Positions 9,301 to 16,193 of a stretch of DNA of 38,556 nucleotides are shown in pieces. Location: the NCBI GenBank assembly GCA_002420145.1, contig DIHL01000011.1:1-38556 (forward strand), written 5' to 3'. Made by a program: the position numbers and the translations under genes. Every line of letters starts with the position of its first letter. The first letter of the stretch is position 1. This DNA comes from Bacteroidetes bacterium UBA5697 (GTDB lineage Bacteria; Bacteroidota; Bacteroidia; B-17B0; Aurantibacillaceae). The notes beneath the pieces are model-generated. The model was not told the DNA's origin, searched no databases, and saw only the letters and a list, made by a program, of their open reading frames with translations.

Positions 9301-9599
9301 GTTACTATCAAATTGGTAACATGAAAAAGGCAACAGAGTTATCTGGAAAATTATTTGATATTTATGAAAATGACTTAAAAGTCTATAAATCTCAAAAGCC
9401 TGCTCATAGAGTTGCGTTTAATAGAGAAATGGATCAAGCTAAAGAAATTATGCGTCGTTTAGTAATGTTAGCTGAACAGTTTAAACAAGAAGAACATTCA
9501 AAACAATTAATGCAACGTTTAACCGCTAGTGTTCCCATGGAGGAGTTAATGCCGCAAGAAGAGCAGCAAGCGCAACCCATGCCGCAAGGTGGTATGTAG
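6321..9599 (+). CDS. DUF2723 GT-C membrane glycosyltransferase
   Basis: A 1092-residue multi-pass inner-membrane protein. The first ~60 residues hold the DUF2723 signature: SFWDCGEYIACAYKLEVGHPPGAP, with acidic residues D34 and E37 placed as in GT-C enzymes that use lipid-linked sugars. About a dozen hydrophobic segments follow up to residue ~680. A periplasmic region with NGDNDTFPLWYAQE and a helical, TPR-like part follows, then a Q/M/P-rich tail. The human relative TMEM260 is a protein O-mannosyltransferase, so this protein may transfer a sugar to exported proteins. That is inference from the family; the donor and targets here are unknown. The ATG at 6321 is followed immediately by the first membrane helix. 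The gene stands alone between tRNA-Gln and a strong terminator. Confidence 0.85.
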   Translation: MQFKKLNNIIGWIVFAIATFTYVSTIEPTASFWDCGEYIACAYKLEVGHPPGAPFFLLVGRFFALMAGGDPAMAGKMINIMSALCSSFTILFLFWTITRIGIKAIVKKGEEFTSAKQWAVIGAGIVGGLAYTFSDSFWFSAVEGEVYAMSSFFTALVFWAVLKWEEEDTTNPAGSMRWLVLIAYLMGLSIGVHLLNLLTIPAICFIYYFKKYPFTWKSFFITGIISLIILGGIQNIMIPKIVKFAADYEIFFVNKLGMGFNIGSAFYFVILFTALTALIMYTVKKKESYYKFGFYTAILFAGIAVISANGIGSMFTRVLVLGGLLYGINYLKTKNINTLNVILISFTTLIIGYSSFFILIIRSQANTPMDENDPENAITMLSYLNREQYGDWPLTYGQYYNAPTDNANFKDGEPVYAKDEASQKYKIVDDRKKSIPAYQKEYCTPFPRMWSQQGNHEAAYRYWGDVQNHHKKKTTMNEQTGQMEEVQIPNFAANMTYFINYQIKYMYLRYFAWNFIGRQNDIQGLNGNPLEGNWKTGIKALDDVFLDSDTSLTPHAASNNMASNSFYALPFILGLLGFFFHLKNNKNDMWVVTLLFLLNGVAVVFYLNQYPYQPRERDYAYVASFYAFAIFIGLGVLFIFDFLSKKINARTASIVALGLGLVIPALMAAEGWDDHNRSKRTMSRDFAVNYLNTCAPNAILFTNGDNDTFPLWYAQEVEGIRTDVRVVNLSLLQTDWYINQMRRAAYESAPVPFTIPAEKYTQSKREVIYIMDKGSGPMSLKKAIDFAVSDDLENKLDYGNKPLDYFPSKSFYVPIDSMQVMREKVIAVKDTARLAKAIKWSINRQYLTKNDLMVLDLIAHNNWKRPIYFAVTTGSEAYLGLEEYFQLEGLAYRLVPIKNTDNEMAQGGRVNTDIMYDNLMNKFAWGGLDKEGVSLDENCTRMASNMRMQMATLAGALINKGQKQKAEKVLDLCLEKMPDSNVRYEATLYTIIAGYYQIGNMKKATELSGKLFDIYENDLKVYKSQKPAHRVAFNREMDQAKEIMRRLVMLAEQFKQEEHSKQLMQRLTASVPMEELMPQEEQQAQPMPQGGM

Positions 9600-9607
9600 T
9601 AAAAACT

Positions 9608-9638
9608 AAAAGCGCTTACATTTGTAGGCGCTTTTTTT
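9608..9638 (+). terminator. Rho-independent terminator after DUF2723 gene
   Basis: A 12-13 bp stem (AAAAGCGC...GCGCTTTT, 9608-9635, continued inwards by TTAC/GTAG with one G-T pair) closes on a four-base ATTT loop and runs into a T tract to 9638, nine bases past the stop. Confidence 0.92.
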
Positions 9639-9655
9639 ATTTAAAATAAATAGTT

Positions 9656-9889
9656 ATGAGTCAAATTACTTTTCCAATCTATAGAAAATATAAAAACAAT
9701 AAAAACTTCTTTAAGATTATTAGTCAAGATGAATTTGAAGAAATTAGTTTTATTGGGTCTAAAGTAATTGTGACGAAACACCTTGCTAAAATTTTACCAG
9801 ATAGAAATTTGATTGCTGATTTACTTCATGATAGCAATATAGCAGATCAATCAACTAAAGAAGAATACGAATCATATTTAAATAAATAA
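9656..9889 (+). CDS. Small conserved protein of unknown function
   Basis: A 77-residue soluble protein. The pattern FPIYRKYKNNKNFFKIIS, then FEEI, then AKILPDRNLIADLL resembles a small protein found widely in Bacteroidota with no known role. There is no signal peptide, membrane segment or catalytic motif. It sits 17 bases after the DUF2723 terminator and is followed after 51 bases by proC, with a palindromic element between. Both are on the + strand and may be cotranscribed. Confidence 0.75.
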   Translation: MSQITFPIYRKYKNNKNFFKIISQDEFEEISFIGSKVIVTKHLAKILPDRNLIADLLHDSNIADQSTKEEYESYLNK

Positions 9890-9893
9890 TATT

Positions 9894-9918
9894 GTCAGGC
9901 TGAGCGAAGTCGAAGCCT
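9894..9918. repeat. Short palindromic intergenic element
   Basis: The sequence GTCAGGCTGAGCGAAGTCGA continues to AGCCT. Outer arms AGGCT (9897-9901)/AGCCT (9914-9918) enclose CGA..TCG. It matches the widespread Bacteroidota-type element with core CTGAGCG.AGTCGAAG and is related to the copy at 10792-10839. It lies between the 77-residue gene and proC. Confidence 0.75.
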
Positions 9919-9940
9919 AATTAAATTAATGATAATCACC

Positions 9941-10747
9941 ATGAATAAAATAGCCATTATAGGATGTGGTAATATGGGACTTATATATGCCAATTCCTTT
10001 TTAAGATATAAAATTGTTACCAAAGAAAATTTGTTATTAGTAGAGAAAAATATTGATAGACAAAAAAGTTTATCTGAAATGAATATTGGTAAAGTAGTTA
10101 CCACTGATAATAAAAGTATTACTGAGTGTAATATTGTAATACTAGCTGTAAAGCCACAAGATTTTAAGGAATTATCAAATACTTTAAAAGAAGTAATTAA
10201 TCCAACCTGTGTTGTTTTATCAATTATGGCAGGTACTGAAATCTCATTTATACAATCAGCTTTAAACCATCAATTTATTGTTCGTGCTATGCCAAATCTC
10301 CCTGTGGAAATCAGCATGGGTATGACAGCCTTTACGGCTTCTGATAAATTATCACATGATAAGATTATGTTAGTGGAAAATTTATTATCTACTACAGGAA
10401 GAACCTTATATTTAAAAGAAGAAAAACAATTAAATGCAGTAACGGCATTAAGCGGTAGTGGGCCAGCATATTTTTTTTACTTTATGAAACATTTAGTAGA
10501 TGCTGGGGTACAGATGGGATTAGATGAGCATGTGTCGTCTATTTTAGCTAAGCAAACCATGCTAGGGTCTTTTCATTTAATTAATAACGGACAAAAAACA
10601 TTAGATGAATATATTACCTCAGTGGCGTCAAAAGGAGGAACCACCGAAGCAGCTTTAAAAACATTTAATGAAAATCAAATGGGTGAAGTTATTATAAAAG
10701 CATTGCAAAATGCAGAACATAGGGCAGAGGAGTTGAGCATTAAGTAA
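9941..10747 (+). CDS. proC: Pyrroline-5-carboxylate reductase
   Basis: A 268-residue cytosolic enzyme that reduces 1-pyrroline-5-carboxylate to L-proline with NAD(P)H, the last step of proline synthesis. The N-terminal Rossmann fold has IGCGNMG for nucleotide binding and VILAVKPQDF closing that domain. The C-terminal dimer domain has the family signature TALSGSGPAYFFYFM and DAGVQMGL, then SVASKGGTTEAAL. Two in-frame ATGs exist, at 9929 and 9941; I choose 9941 because MNKIAIIGCG places the first beta strand right at the N-terminus as in homologues. Length is normal. A terminator follows directly. The neighbours do not belong to proline synthesis. Confidence 0.95.
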   Translation: MNKIAIIGCGNMGLIYANSFLRYKIVTKENLLLVEKNIDRQKSLSEMNIGKVVTTDNKSITECNIVILAVKPQDFKELSNTLKEVINPTCVVLSIMAGTEISFIQSALNHQFIVRAMPNLPVEISMGMTAFTASDKLSHDKIMLVENLLSTTGRTLYLKEEKQLNAVTALSGSGPAYFFYFMKHLVDAGVQMGLDEHVSSILAKQTMLGSFHLINNGQKTLDEYITSVASKGGTTEAALKTFNENQMGEVIIKALQNAEHRAEELSIK

Positions 10748-10780
10748 AAAAAGAGGCTACTAATCAGTAGCCTCTTTTTT
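10747..10780. terminator. Strong bidirectional terminator after proC
   Basis: A 14-bp perfect stem (AAAAAAGAGGCTAC / GTAGCCTCTTTTTT, 10747-10760 and 10767-10780) with loop TAATCA begins at the proC stop codon. Its A/T flanks let it work for the converging minus-strand gene as well. Confidence 0.93.
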
Positions 10781-10791
10781 TATTTCGAGTT

Positions 10792-10839
10792 GTCACCCTG
10801 AGCGCCTGCCTTGTCGGCAGACAGGGAGTCGAAGGGTGA
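10792..10839. repeat. Palindromic intergenic element with inserted hairpin
   Basis: The outer arms TCACCCT (10793-10799) and AGGGTGA (10833-10839) carry the CTGAGCG..AGTCGAAG core of the element at 9894. An inner hairpin CTGCC/GGCAG (10806-10820) sits inside the core. It lies in the convergent gap between proC and the T9SS gene. Confidence 0.75.
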
Positions 10840-10849
10840 AATGTGTCTT

Positions 10850-12496
10850 TTATTCTTTAATGAATTTTTTAGTTGAGGTATTTTCTCCAGAAATTATTTT
10901 TACAAAATAAATCCCTGAACTTAAATTACTGACATTGATAGATGTTTGATTTAACACTTTATATTCTTCAGATATTAATACTTTTCCTAATGCATCAATC
11001 ACTTCTATTTTAAAGCCATTTGTTTTTAAATCACAGCTGATGTTTAAAGTTCCATTAGTAGGATTGGGCGATAATGTAAAAACAGTTTGATTTTTTTGCT
11101 CTTTAATACTGGTTGTTAAACACTGGTTTAAAGTGGAATTGTAAATAGAATGTAATGTTTGAACATCAGTATCTAATTTTGCGAGAGGATTATTAGTAAT
11201 ACTATCGAAAGAAACAATATAAGCATATTCTAGTTCATCTACCGCGCCTGGTTGTAATGTATATGGCCCAGAACTCATTACAAATTTTTTATCACTTCCT
11301 GCTCCATTTTCCACCCACGATGTTGTGCCACAAGGCCCATTTGTATAAGTATTACTTGTGTAAGCAAATTTTGTGGGAGTACTTCCTCCGTATCCATTTC
11401 CTCCACAAGTTAAAGGAGTTCCATCTCTCCAAAAACCATTCATGTATTGAAAATATTGAGAAGCATTACTAGGGTCAACTTGAGATAATGGTACGCCTGG
11501 AAATGAATTATTAAAATACATAAAATTAGTCATACTCATTTGTTCCAATGGTTCATCGATTGTTCCGTCTGAGTCATCATCAATGCCGTTTGATGATTCT
11601 ATAGGACCTTTCAATTGAACAACCCCTATTGCCGGATTATTTGGCGCCAACATATTATAGGTATAAGCATAGCTGTCTTGTACATCGCAACCAGTTAATT
11701 CATGTATGTTTATTTTCTGATCATTAAATAAGCCAGCATATGAGTTCAACAAAGTAAAAGAACTTCTGTTGATGATCTTGAAATTATAAAAGGTGGTATA
11801 GTTTAAAAATGAATTGCTAGAAGTGATACTACAAGGCCCATAAGCATATGCCATTAAATGAACTTCAGTACCCAAAGCTTTTCCTCCGCTTTGATGTAAT
11901 TGATAATTGTCATTAAAAATGGTGTAAATGGCTTGGTCTCCTTTAATAATTGGATAATCACCAGCCATTGGATTGTATATAGCGTCTCCATCAACATCCA
12001 TGTATGGTGCTAAAATTCCAGAATAATTTTGAGAAATATCTCCGTTTGCCGGCCATGATAATAAATCTGCAGTAGGAGTAAAGCTCCCATTTTGAACATT
12101 CCCGTTAGCAAAGTTGGTTAAAAAATCATCAATATCTGTTTTGTTTAATTTCCATACACGGTTATATTGATTTACAGTTGTGGAGTTAGTTGTAGCACCA
12201 GAAGTTGTTAATGGACCTGGCCAAAAATCTACACCACTTTGATGATAGGTTTGTGCAGCTAAATGCAATTGACCACCAACATCTAATCCACCCATCCATA
12301 TACTTGCGGTTGTACCCCATGTTTTACCACTACCTTTCGGACATTCATAACCGCTATTGCCAGTTGCTGGATCCCAATGTAAATCGCCACCGCTATTTAC
12401 TCTAGACTTTACCTGATTAATATCTAAATATTCAAATGTTTGTGCTTGTGCTAAACTTGTAATTAGTCCCGCACATAATAGTAAAGTAGTTTTCAT
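10850..12496 (-). CDS. Secreted protein with type A T9SS sorting domain
   Basis: A 548-residue exported protein. Starting at the ATG at 12496 gives a signal peptide MKTTLLLCAGLITSLAQA; an in-frame start at 12559 would place 21 residues before it and overlap a terminator, so it is rejected. The mature N-terminus EYLDINQVKSRVNSGGDLHWD and the pattern WMGGLDVGGQLHLAAQTYHQSGVDFWPGPL mark a recurrent Bacteroidota secreted-protein module. Acidic loops (DVDGDAIYNPMAGDYP; GIDDDSDGTIDE) look like calcium-binding sites. The C-terminal ~80 residues (FTLSPNPTNGTLNIS ... NLSSGIYFVKI ... KKFIKE) are a typical type A sorting domain. Substrate and function are unknown. Confidence 0.88.
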   Translation of the reverse strand: MKTTLLLCAGLITSLAQAQTFEYLDINQVKSRVNSGGDLHWDPATGNSGYECPKGSGKTWGTTASIWMGGLDVGGQLHLAAQTYHQSGVDFWPGPLTTSGATTNSTTVNQYNRVWKLNKTDIDDFLTNFANGNVQNGSFTPTADLLSWPANGDISQNYSGILAPYMDVDGDAIYNPMAGDYPIIKGDQAIYTIFNDNYQLHQSGGKALGTEVHLMAYAYGPCSITSSNSFLNYTTFYNFKIINRSSFTLLNSYAGLFNDQKINIHELTGCDVQDSYAYTYNMLAPNNPAIGVVQLKGPIESSNGIDDDSDGTIDEPLEQMSMTNFMYFNNSFPGVPLSQVDPSNASQYFQYMNGFWRDGTPLTCGGNGYGGSTPTKFAYTSNTYTNGPCGTTSWVENGAGSDKKFVMSSGPYTLQPGAVDELEYAYIVSFDSITNNPLAKLDTDVQTLHSIYNSTLNQCLTTSIKEQKNQTVFTLSPNPTNGTLNISCDLKTNGFKIEVIDALGKVLISEEYKVLNQTSINVSNLSSGIYFVKIISGENTSTKKFIKE

Positions 12497-12544
12497 AGTA
12501 GTAGAATTAATTGGTTTCTCATACAAAGCTACTTTCAATAAATG

Positions 12545-12581
12545 CAACAAAAAGCCCAAACTAACAACTGGTTAGTTTGGG
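12545..12581 (-). terminator. Terminator of the glutathione peroxidase gene
   Basis: An 11-bp perfect stem (CCCAAACTAAC 12555-12565 / GTTAGTTTGGG 12571-12581) with a five-base loop is followed on the minus strand by CTTTTTGTTG. It lies 33 bases past the peroxidase stop. Confidence 0.88.
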
Positions 12582-12613
12582 TTAATAAGTGGGGTGTTTA
12601 AAAAGATAAGTGA

Positions 12614-13147
12614 TTACTTCCCTTCAATCCAATTGGTGATTTCTGCATCCATTGGTTTTGTATTAGATGATAAATATTTTACCAAATGGCCTTTTTCATC
12701 CACTAAAAATTTATTAAAGTTCCATTTTACAGTAGCATCCAAAACACCATTTTCTGATTTTGAAGTTAACCATTTGTAAATTGGACTTGTAGCAATACTT
12801 ACTTTTTCCATCATTTGAAAAGTAACTCCGTAATTTTTAGTACAAAATGCTTTAATGTCAGAGCTAGACCCTGGCTCTTGTCCTCCAAAATCGTTGCAGG
12901 GAAATCCAATCACTATAAAGTTTTTTGATTTGTATTTTTCGTAAAGAGCTTCTAAGTCTTTGTACTGTGGAGTGTATCCGCATTCTGAAGCTGTATTGAC
13001 AATTAAAACTTTTTTGCCTTTTAAATCAGCAAAGTTAAAATCTTTCCCTTCAAGGGTTTTGGCTTTAAAATCGTGTAGGGATTTTGTGCCAGAAGTAGTA
13101 AATGCCATAGTTATTGCAGATAATGCTAAAATGAATAGTTTTTTCAT
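12614..13147 (-). CDS. Exported glutathione peroxidase-family thiol peroxidase
   Basis: A 177-residue thioredoxin-fold peroxidase that reduces hydroperoxides, probably with thioredoxin-like donors. Residues 1-20 form a signal peptide (KKLFILALSAITMAFTTSG), so it likely acts in the periplasm, possibly lipid-free since no lipobox Cys follows. The family motifs are intact: peroxidatic C56 in NTASECGYTPQY, FPCNDFGGQEPG with Q90, and WNFNKFLVD with W142 and N143, completing the Cys-Gln-Trp-Asn tetrad. C102 in FCTKNYG is a candidate resolving Cys. It has Cys rather than selenocysteine. It is divergent from ctaB across an 85-base gap holding a promoter in each direction. Confidence 0.93.
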   Translation of the reverse strand: MKKLFILALSAITMAFTTSGTKSLHDFKAKTLEGKDFNFADLKGKKVLIVNTASECGYTPQYKDLEALYEKYKSKNFIVIGFPCNDFGGQEPGSSSDIKAFCTKNYGVTFQMMEKVSIATSPIYKWLTSKSENGVLDATVKWNFNKFLVDEKGHLVKYLSSNTKPMDAEITNWIEGK

Positions 13148-13174
13148 ATAAGTAATAGTTTATTTCTTTTATAA

Positions 13175-13202
13175 CAAATATAAACCAATAGAGTTTACCA
13201 AA
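13175..13202 (-). promoter_or_regulatory. Promoter of the peroxidase gene
   Basis: On the minus strand TTTG (13202-13199) is followed after 16 bases by TATATTTG (13182-13175), an exact TAnnTTTG box. It leaves a leader of about 20 bases before the ATG at 13147. Confidence 0.6.
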
Positions 13203-13217
13203 TGGTAATTTATTTCC

Positions 13218-13225
13218 TAAATTTG
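13218..13225 (+). promoter_or_regulatory. -7 promoter box of ctaB
   Basis: TAAATTTG matches the TAnnTTTG box exactly. It ends only seven bases before the TTG start codon at 13233, so the transcript may have almost no leader. A TTTA at 13194-13197, 20 bases upstream, is a weak -33 candidate. Confidence 0.55.
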
Positions 13226-13232
13226 TGCCGCT

Positions 13233-14144
13233 TTGCAAACTGATACTCATACATCAACTCAAGAAACTATTACCTATAGTAAAGTAAAGTCGTTTTTAAA
13301 GTTAACCAAGTTTACACTTTCGGCTTTAGTGGTGTTTTCAGCTATTATTACATTTTTTACAGTTGCCGAAGATTTTACTTGGAAGCAAGTGTTTGCTATT
13401 TGTGTAGGTGGTTTTTTAGTAACAGCTGCTGCCAATGGTTTCAATCAAATTATCGAAAAAGATTTAGATAAGTTAATGAATAGAACTAAGTTAAGGCCTA
13501 TTCCTACTGGCAATTTAACCACTAATCAAGCATTTGTTTTTTGCGCCATTTTTGGAGTATTAGGAACTATTTTATTATGGGTATTTACAAATCCATTAAG
13601 TGGTATCATTGGGTTTGTATCTATCGTTTTATACGCCTTAGTTTACACACCGTTAAAAAGAGTAACTCCTTTTTCTGTATTTATAGGTGCTATACCAGGA
13701 GCATTGCCAACTTTAATAGGTGCTATTGCTTCTACTGAAGGTTTTGGACATGTTACGTTTTTTGCTATTTTATTATTTTGTATCCAATTTTTTTGGCAAT
13801 TCCCTCATTTTTGGGCTATTGCATGGGTAAGCCATGATGATTATCAGAAAGCAGGATTCTTTATGTTGCCTTCAAAAGGAGGTAGAGATAAAAGTTCTCG
13901 CTCACAAATTTTAGTATACACATTATCATTATTTCCTATCGCCCTCACTCCTTTTGTATTTAACTTCACTGGTTGGGTTTCCGCTTCAGTTGTAAGTTGT
14001 ATGGGATTAGTTTTTATCATTCAAGCGTATAATTTATATAAATCGGGCACTATAGATGATGCCCGAAAATTAATGTTTGGATCGTTTTTATATTTACCTG
14101 TAGTGCAAGTAGCATTAATGATTGGTCACAAATTTTTAATATAA
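13233..14144 (+). CDS. ctaB: Protoheme IX farnesyltransferase
   Basis: A 303-residue integral membrane prenyltransferase that adds a farnesyl group to heme b to make heme O, the precursor of heme A for cytochrome oxidase. The UbiA-superfamily motifs are present: NQIIEKDLDKLMNRTKLRPIP (first Asp-rich loop), YTPLKRVTPFSVFIGAIPGALP, and FFWQFPHFWAIAWVSHDDY (second loop). About nine membrane segments are visible. Translation must start at the TTG at 13233: the frame is closed by a stop at 13218, and no in-frame ATG or GTG lies before the first helix. It is the first gene of the oxidase operon; the next gene starts four bases after its stop. Confidence 0.95.
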   Translation: MQTDTHTSTQETITYSKVKSFLKLTKFTLSALVVFSAIITFFTVAEDFTWKQVFAICVGGFLVTAAANGFNQIIEKDLDKLMNRTKLRPIPTGNLTTNQAFVFCAIFGVLGTILLWVFTNPLSGIIGFVSIVLYALVYTPLKRVTPFSVFIGAIPGALPTLIGAIASTEGFGHVTFFAILLFCIQFFWQFPHFWAIAWVSHDDYQKAGFFMLPSKGGRDKSSRSQILVYTLSLFPIALTPFVFNFTGWVSASVVSCMGLVFIIQAYNLYKSGTIDDARKLMFGSFLYLPVVQVALMIGHKFLI

Positions 14145-14148
14145 TAGT

Positions 14149-14748
14149 ATGGAAGAAAAAATCAAACCTAGTCCAACGTATAAAGCTGATTTAAAAGCGG
14201 CTCAACAAAAAGCATCTAAGCCATTGTTATGGGTAGGTATTTTGAGTATTGTGATGTTATTTGCTGGTTTAACTAGCGCTTATGTGGTTAGAGCCGATAA
14301 TGGAAATTGGTTAATATTTAATTTGCCTAATGCATTTTATTTAAGTACAGCAGTAATTGTGACCAGTAGTATTACTTTGTTTTATGCCTTGCAAATGGCT
14401 AAGAAAAACAATAAAAAAGGCATGGTTTTAGGATTACTAGCTACGTTTATTTTAGGTTTGGCTTTTGCCTATTTACAATATGCAGGTTGGGGCGAATTAT
14501 ATAGTAAAAATATTGTTTTTGGAGGGAAATCATCAAACGCTTCTGGTTCATTTTTGTATTTAATTACATTTTTACATCTTTTACACCTTTTTGCAGGCTT
14601 AATTTCGGTTTTAGTAACCCTCAAAAATGCCATTAAAGGGAAATATAATGCTGAAAATACGCTAGGTTTAGAGCTTTGTTCAATATATTGGCATTTTCTT
14701 GATATTTTATGGGTCTATTTGTTTTTATTTTTGTATTATATTCGTTAA
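14149..14748 (+). CDS. Cytochrome c oxidase subunit III family protein (first copy)
   Basis: A 199-residue integral membrane protein of the COX3/CyoC family with about five membrane segments. Diagnostic features are GLTSAYVVRADNGNWL, the helix ending YLQYAGWGEL, the FLHLLHLFAGL segment and the C-terminal YWHFLDILWVYLFLFLYY. It lacks the two extra N-terminal helices of mitochondrial COX3, as usual for bacterial forms. Between ctaB (4-base gap) and a second COX3 protein (46-base gap), it is clearly part of the oxidase operon. Bacteroidota often carry two such proteins in a row; which one contacts subunit I cannot be told here. Confidence 0.9.
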   Translation: MEEKIKPSPTYKADLKAAQQKASKPLLWVGILSIVMLFAGLTSAYVVRADNGNWLIFNLPNAFYLSTAVIVTSSITLFYALQMAKKNNKKGMVLGLLATFILGLAFAYLQYAGWGELYSKNIVFGGKSSNASGSFLYLITFLHLLHLFAGLISVLVTLKNAIKGKYNAENTLGLELCSIYWHFLDILWVYLFLFLYYIR

Positions 14749-14794
14749 ACTTGCACCATAATTTATAAAAATCGTTAAAACGTAAATTTCTATT

Positions 14795-15520
14795 ATGTCT
14801 CACAGTACAGAAATCGATTCAAAACAAGCTTGGGATGGCGGTCAATCACCGTTTCGTGTAAGCTACGGAAAAATGATGATGTGGTTTTTCCTAATCTCTG
14901 ATGCTTTAACCTTTGGTGGTTTATTAACATCTTATGGTTTTATCCGTCATAAATATGCAGATGTTTGGCCAAAAGCTGAAAATGTGTTTACGCACTTTCC
15001 TTTTGTTGAGCAACATTTGCCTTTAGCTTATGTAGGTTTAATGACTTTCATTTTAATTATGTCTTCTGTTACTATGGTGTTAGCTGTAGAGGCAGGGCAC
15101 AGAAATGATAAAAAGAAAGTAATCGTTTGGATGTTTTGGACAATTGTTGGTGGAGCTACTTTCGTAGGTTCTCAAGCTTGGGAATGGTATCACTTTATTG
15201 TTGGTACTGAAACTGGAGCTTTACGTCATGTTTGGAGCCAAGAACTTCACACATACGTCGAAGAAACCGTCTATGGTGCTAATATGACCGTGAATGAATA
15301 CGGTGTTCCGCAATTTGCTAATTATTTCTTCTTTATCACTGGTTTCCATGGATTCCACGTATTCTCTGGAGTTATGATTAATCTAATCATTTTCTTAAAT
15401 GTATTAAAAGGAACTTACGAAAAACGTGGTCATTATGAAATGATAGAGAAAGTTGGGTTATACTGGCACTTTGTCGATTTAGTGTGGGTATTTGTATTTA
15501 CCTTCTTCTATTTATTGTAA
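14795..15520 (+). CDS. Cytochrome c oxidase subunit III (second copy)
   Basis: A 241-residue COX3-family membrane protein, longer than its neighbour. It has GGLLTSYGFIRHKY, the conserved SQAWEWYHFI (Glu/Trp motif near the lipid cleft of COX3), TGFHGFHVFSGV and the C-terminal YWHFVDLVWVFVFTFFYLL. A segment of about 45 residues (positions ~145-170, HVWSQELHTYVEETVYGANM) is inserted before the fourth helix as an extramembrane loop. Subunit III supports proton uptake and stability of subunit I rather than carrying redox centres. It may have its own promoter: TAAATTTC ends four bases before the ATG. Confidence 0.93.
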   Translation: MSHSTEIDSKQAWDGGQSPFRVSYGKMMMWFFLISDALTFGGLLTSYGFIRHKYADVWPKAENVFTHFPFVEQHLPLAYVGLMTFILIMSSVTMVLAVEAGHRNDKKKVIVWMFWTIVGGATFVGSQAWEWYHFIVGTETGALRHVWSQELHTYVEETVYGANMTVNEYGVPQFANYFFFITGFHGFHVFSGVMINLIIFLNVLKGTYEKRGHYEMIEKVGLYWHFVDLVWVFVFTFFYLL

Positions 15521-15574
15521 AATATTTAAAATTCATAAACTCAATAATTCATAAACTCTCAAATTAAAATTATT

Positions 15575-16069
15575 ATGTCAGAATTTCACGACGATTATCC
15601 ATCATACGAGCACATGGCTCACCATAGTGAAGAAGAAGGAAAAAAAACTAGAAAAACTCTTTGGAGAGTGTTTTGGTACATGTTGGCAATAACTATATTT
15701 GAATTAGTTATTGGTTCAATGGCACCAGCTCAAGGTTGGAGTGGTACTTTAGGACTTAAAGTTTTATTTATTGGATTAACCATTCTTAAAGCTGGTTTTA
15801 TTGTTATGGCATTCATGCATTTAGGGCATGAGGTTAAATTTTTCAAGTATGTAGTATTAGCTCCATATCTTATTTTTATGTCATACACTATTTTTATTGT
15901 TTTGGACGAAGGTATTTATAGCGGAGACCCTGAAAATAGAACTAAAGTAGATCCTATTTTAATTAAACAACAAGAAGATTTAAGAGCTGGTCACGGCGCT
16001 CATCATGCAGGAGGGGAAGCGACTCCAGCTCATGGAACTGAGCATTCTGCAGAAGAAGCTCTCCACTAA
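15575..16069 (+). CDS. Cytochrome c oxidase subunit IV (prokaryotic type)
   Basis: A 164-residue small membrane subunit. Three helices are seen: WYMLAITIFELVIG, LKVLFIGLTILKAGFIVMAFMHL and YVVLAPYLIFMSYTIFIVL; the second ends in the AFMHLGHE motif typical of the COX4/CtaF family. Both soluble ends are rich in His (HDDYPSYEHMAHHSEEE at the front; six His in the last ~30 residues), which may be a metal-binding or assembly feature. It is the last gene of the operon and is followed by a terminator. Subunits I and II and the copper chaperone Sco are not in this window. Confidence 0.9.
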   Translation: MSEFHDDYPSYEHMAHHSEEEGKKTRKTLWRVFWYMLAITIFELVIGSMAPAQGWSGTLGLKVLFIGLTILKAGFIVMAFMHLGHEVKFFKYVVLAPYLIFMSYTIFIVLDEGIYSGDPENRTKVDPILIKQQEDLRAGHGAHHAGGEATPAHGTEHSAEEALH

Positions 16070-16090
16070 AAAAATACTATATTTTTTAAG

Positions 16091-16119
16091 CCCATCAGTT
16101 AATAGCCGATGGGTTTTTT
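16091..16119 (+). terminator. Terminator of the oxidase operon
   Basis: The stem CCCATC (16091-16096)/GATGGG (16108-16113) is followed by T6. It lies 22 bases after the subunit IV stop. Confidence 0.85.
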
Positions 16120-16193
16120 GTTAAATACCATTTGTTAAATGCTATTTGCTAAAAAATTTAGACTATTTTTACTCAAACTTTAAATTATTTAAT

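Noticed and set aside
12496..12559. Longer start for the T9SS protein at 12559
   Set aside because: It would place 21 extra residues before an obvious signal peptide and overlaps the terminator of the upstream peroxidase gene.
16121..16160. Short TTTGTTAAATGCTATTTGCTAAA repeats before the T9SS gene
   Set aside because: The similarity is limited to a few AT-rich words and no symmetry or spacing supports a regulatory or CRISPR-like array.
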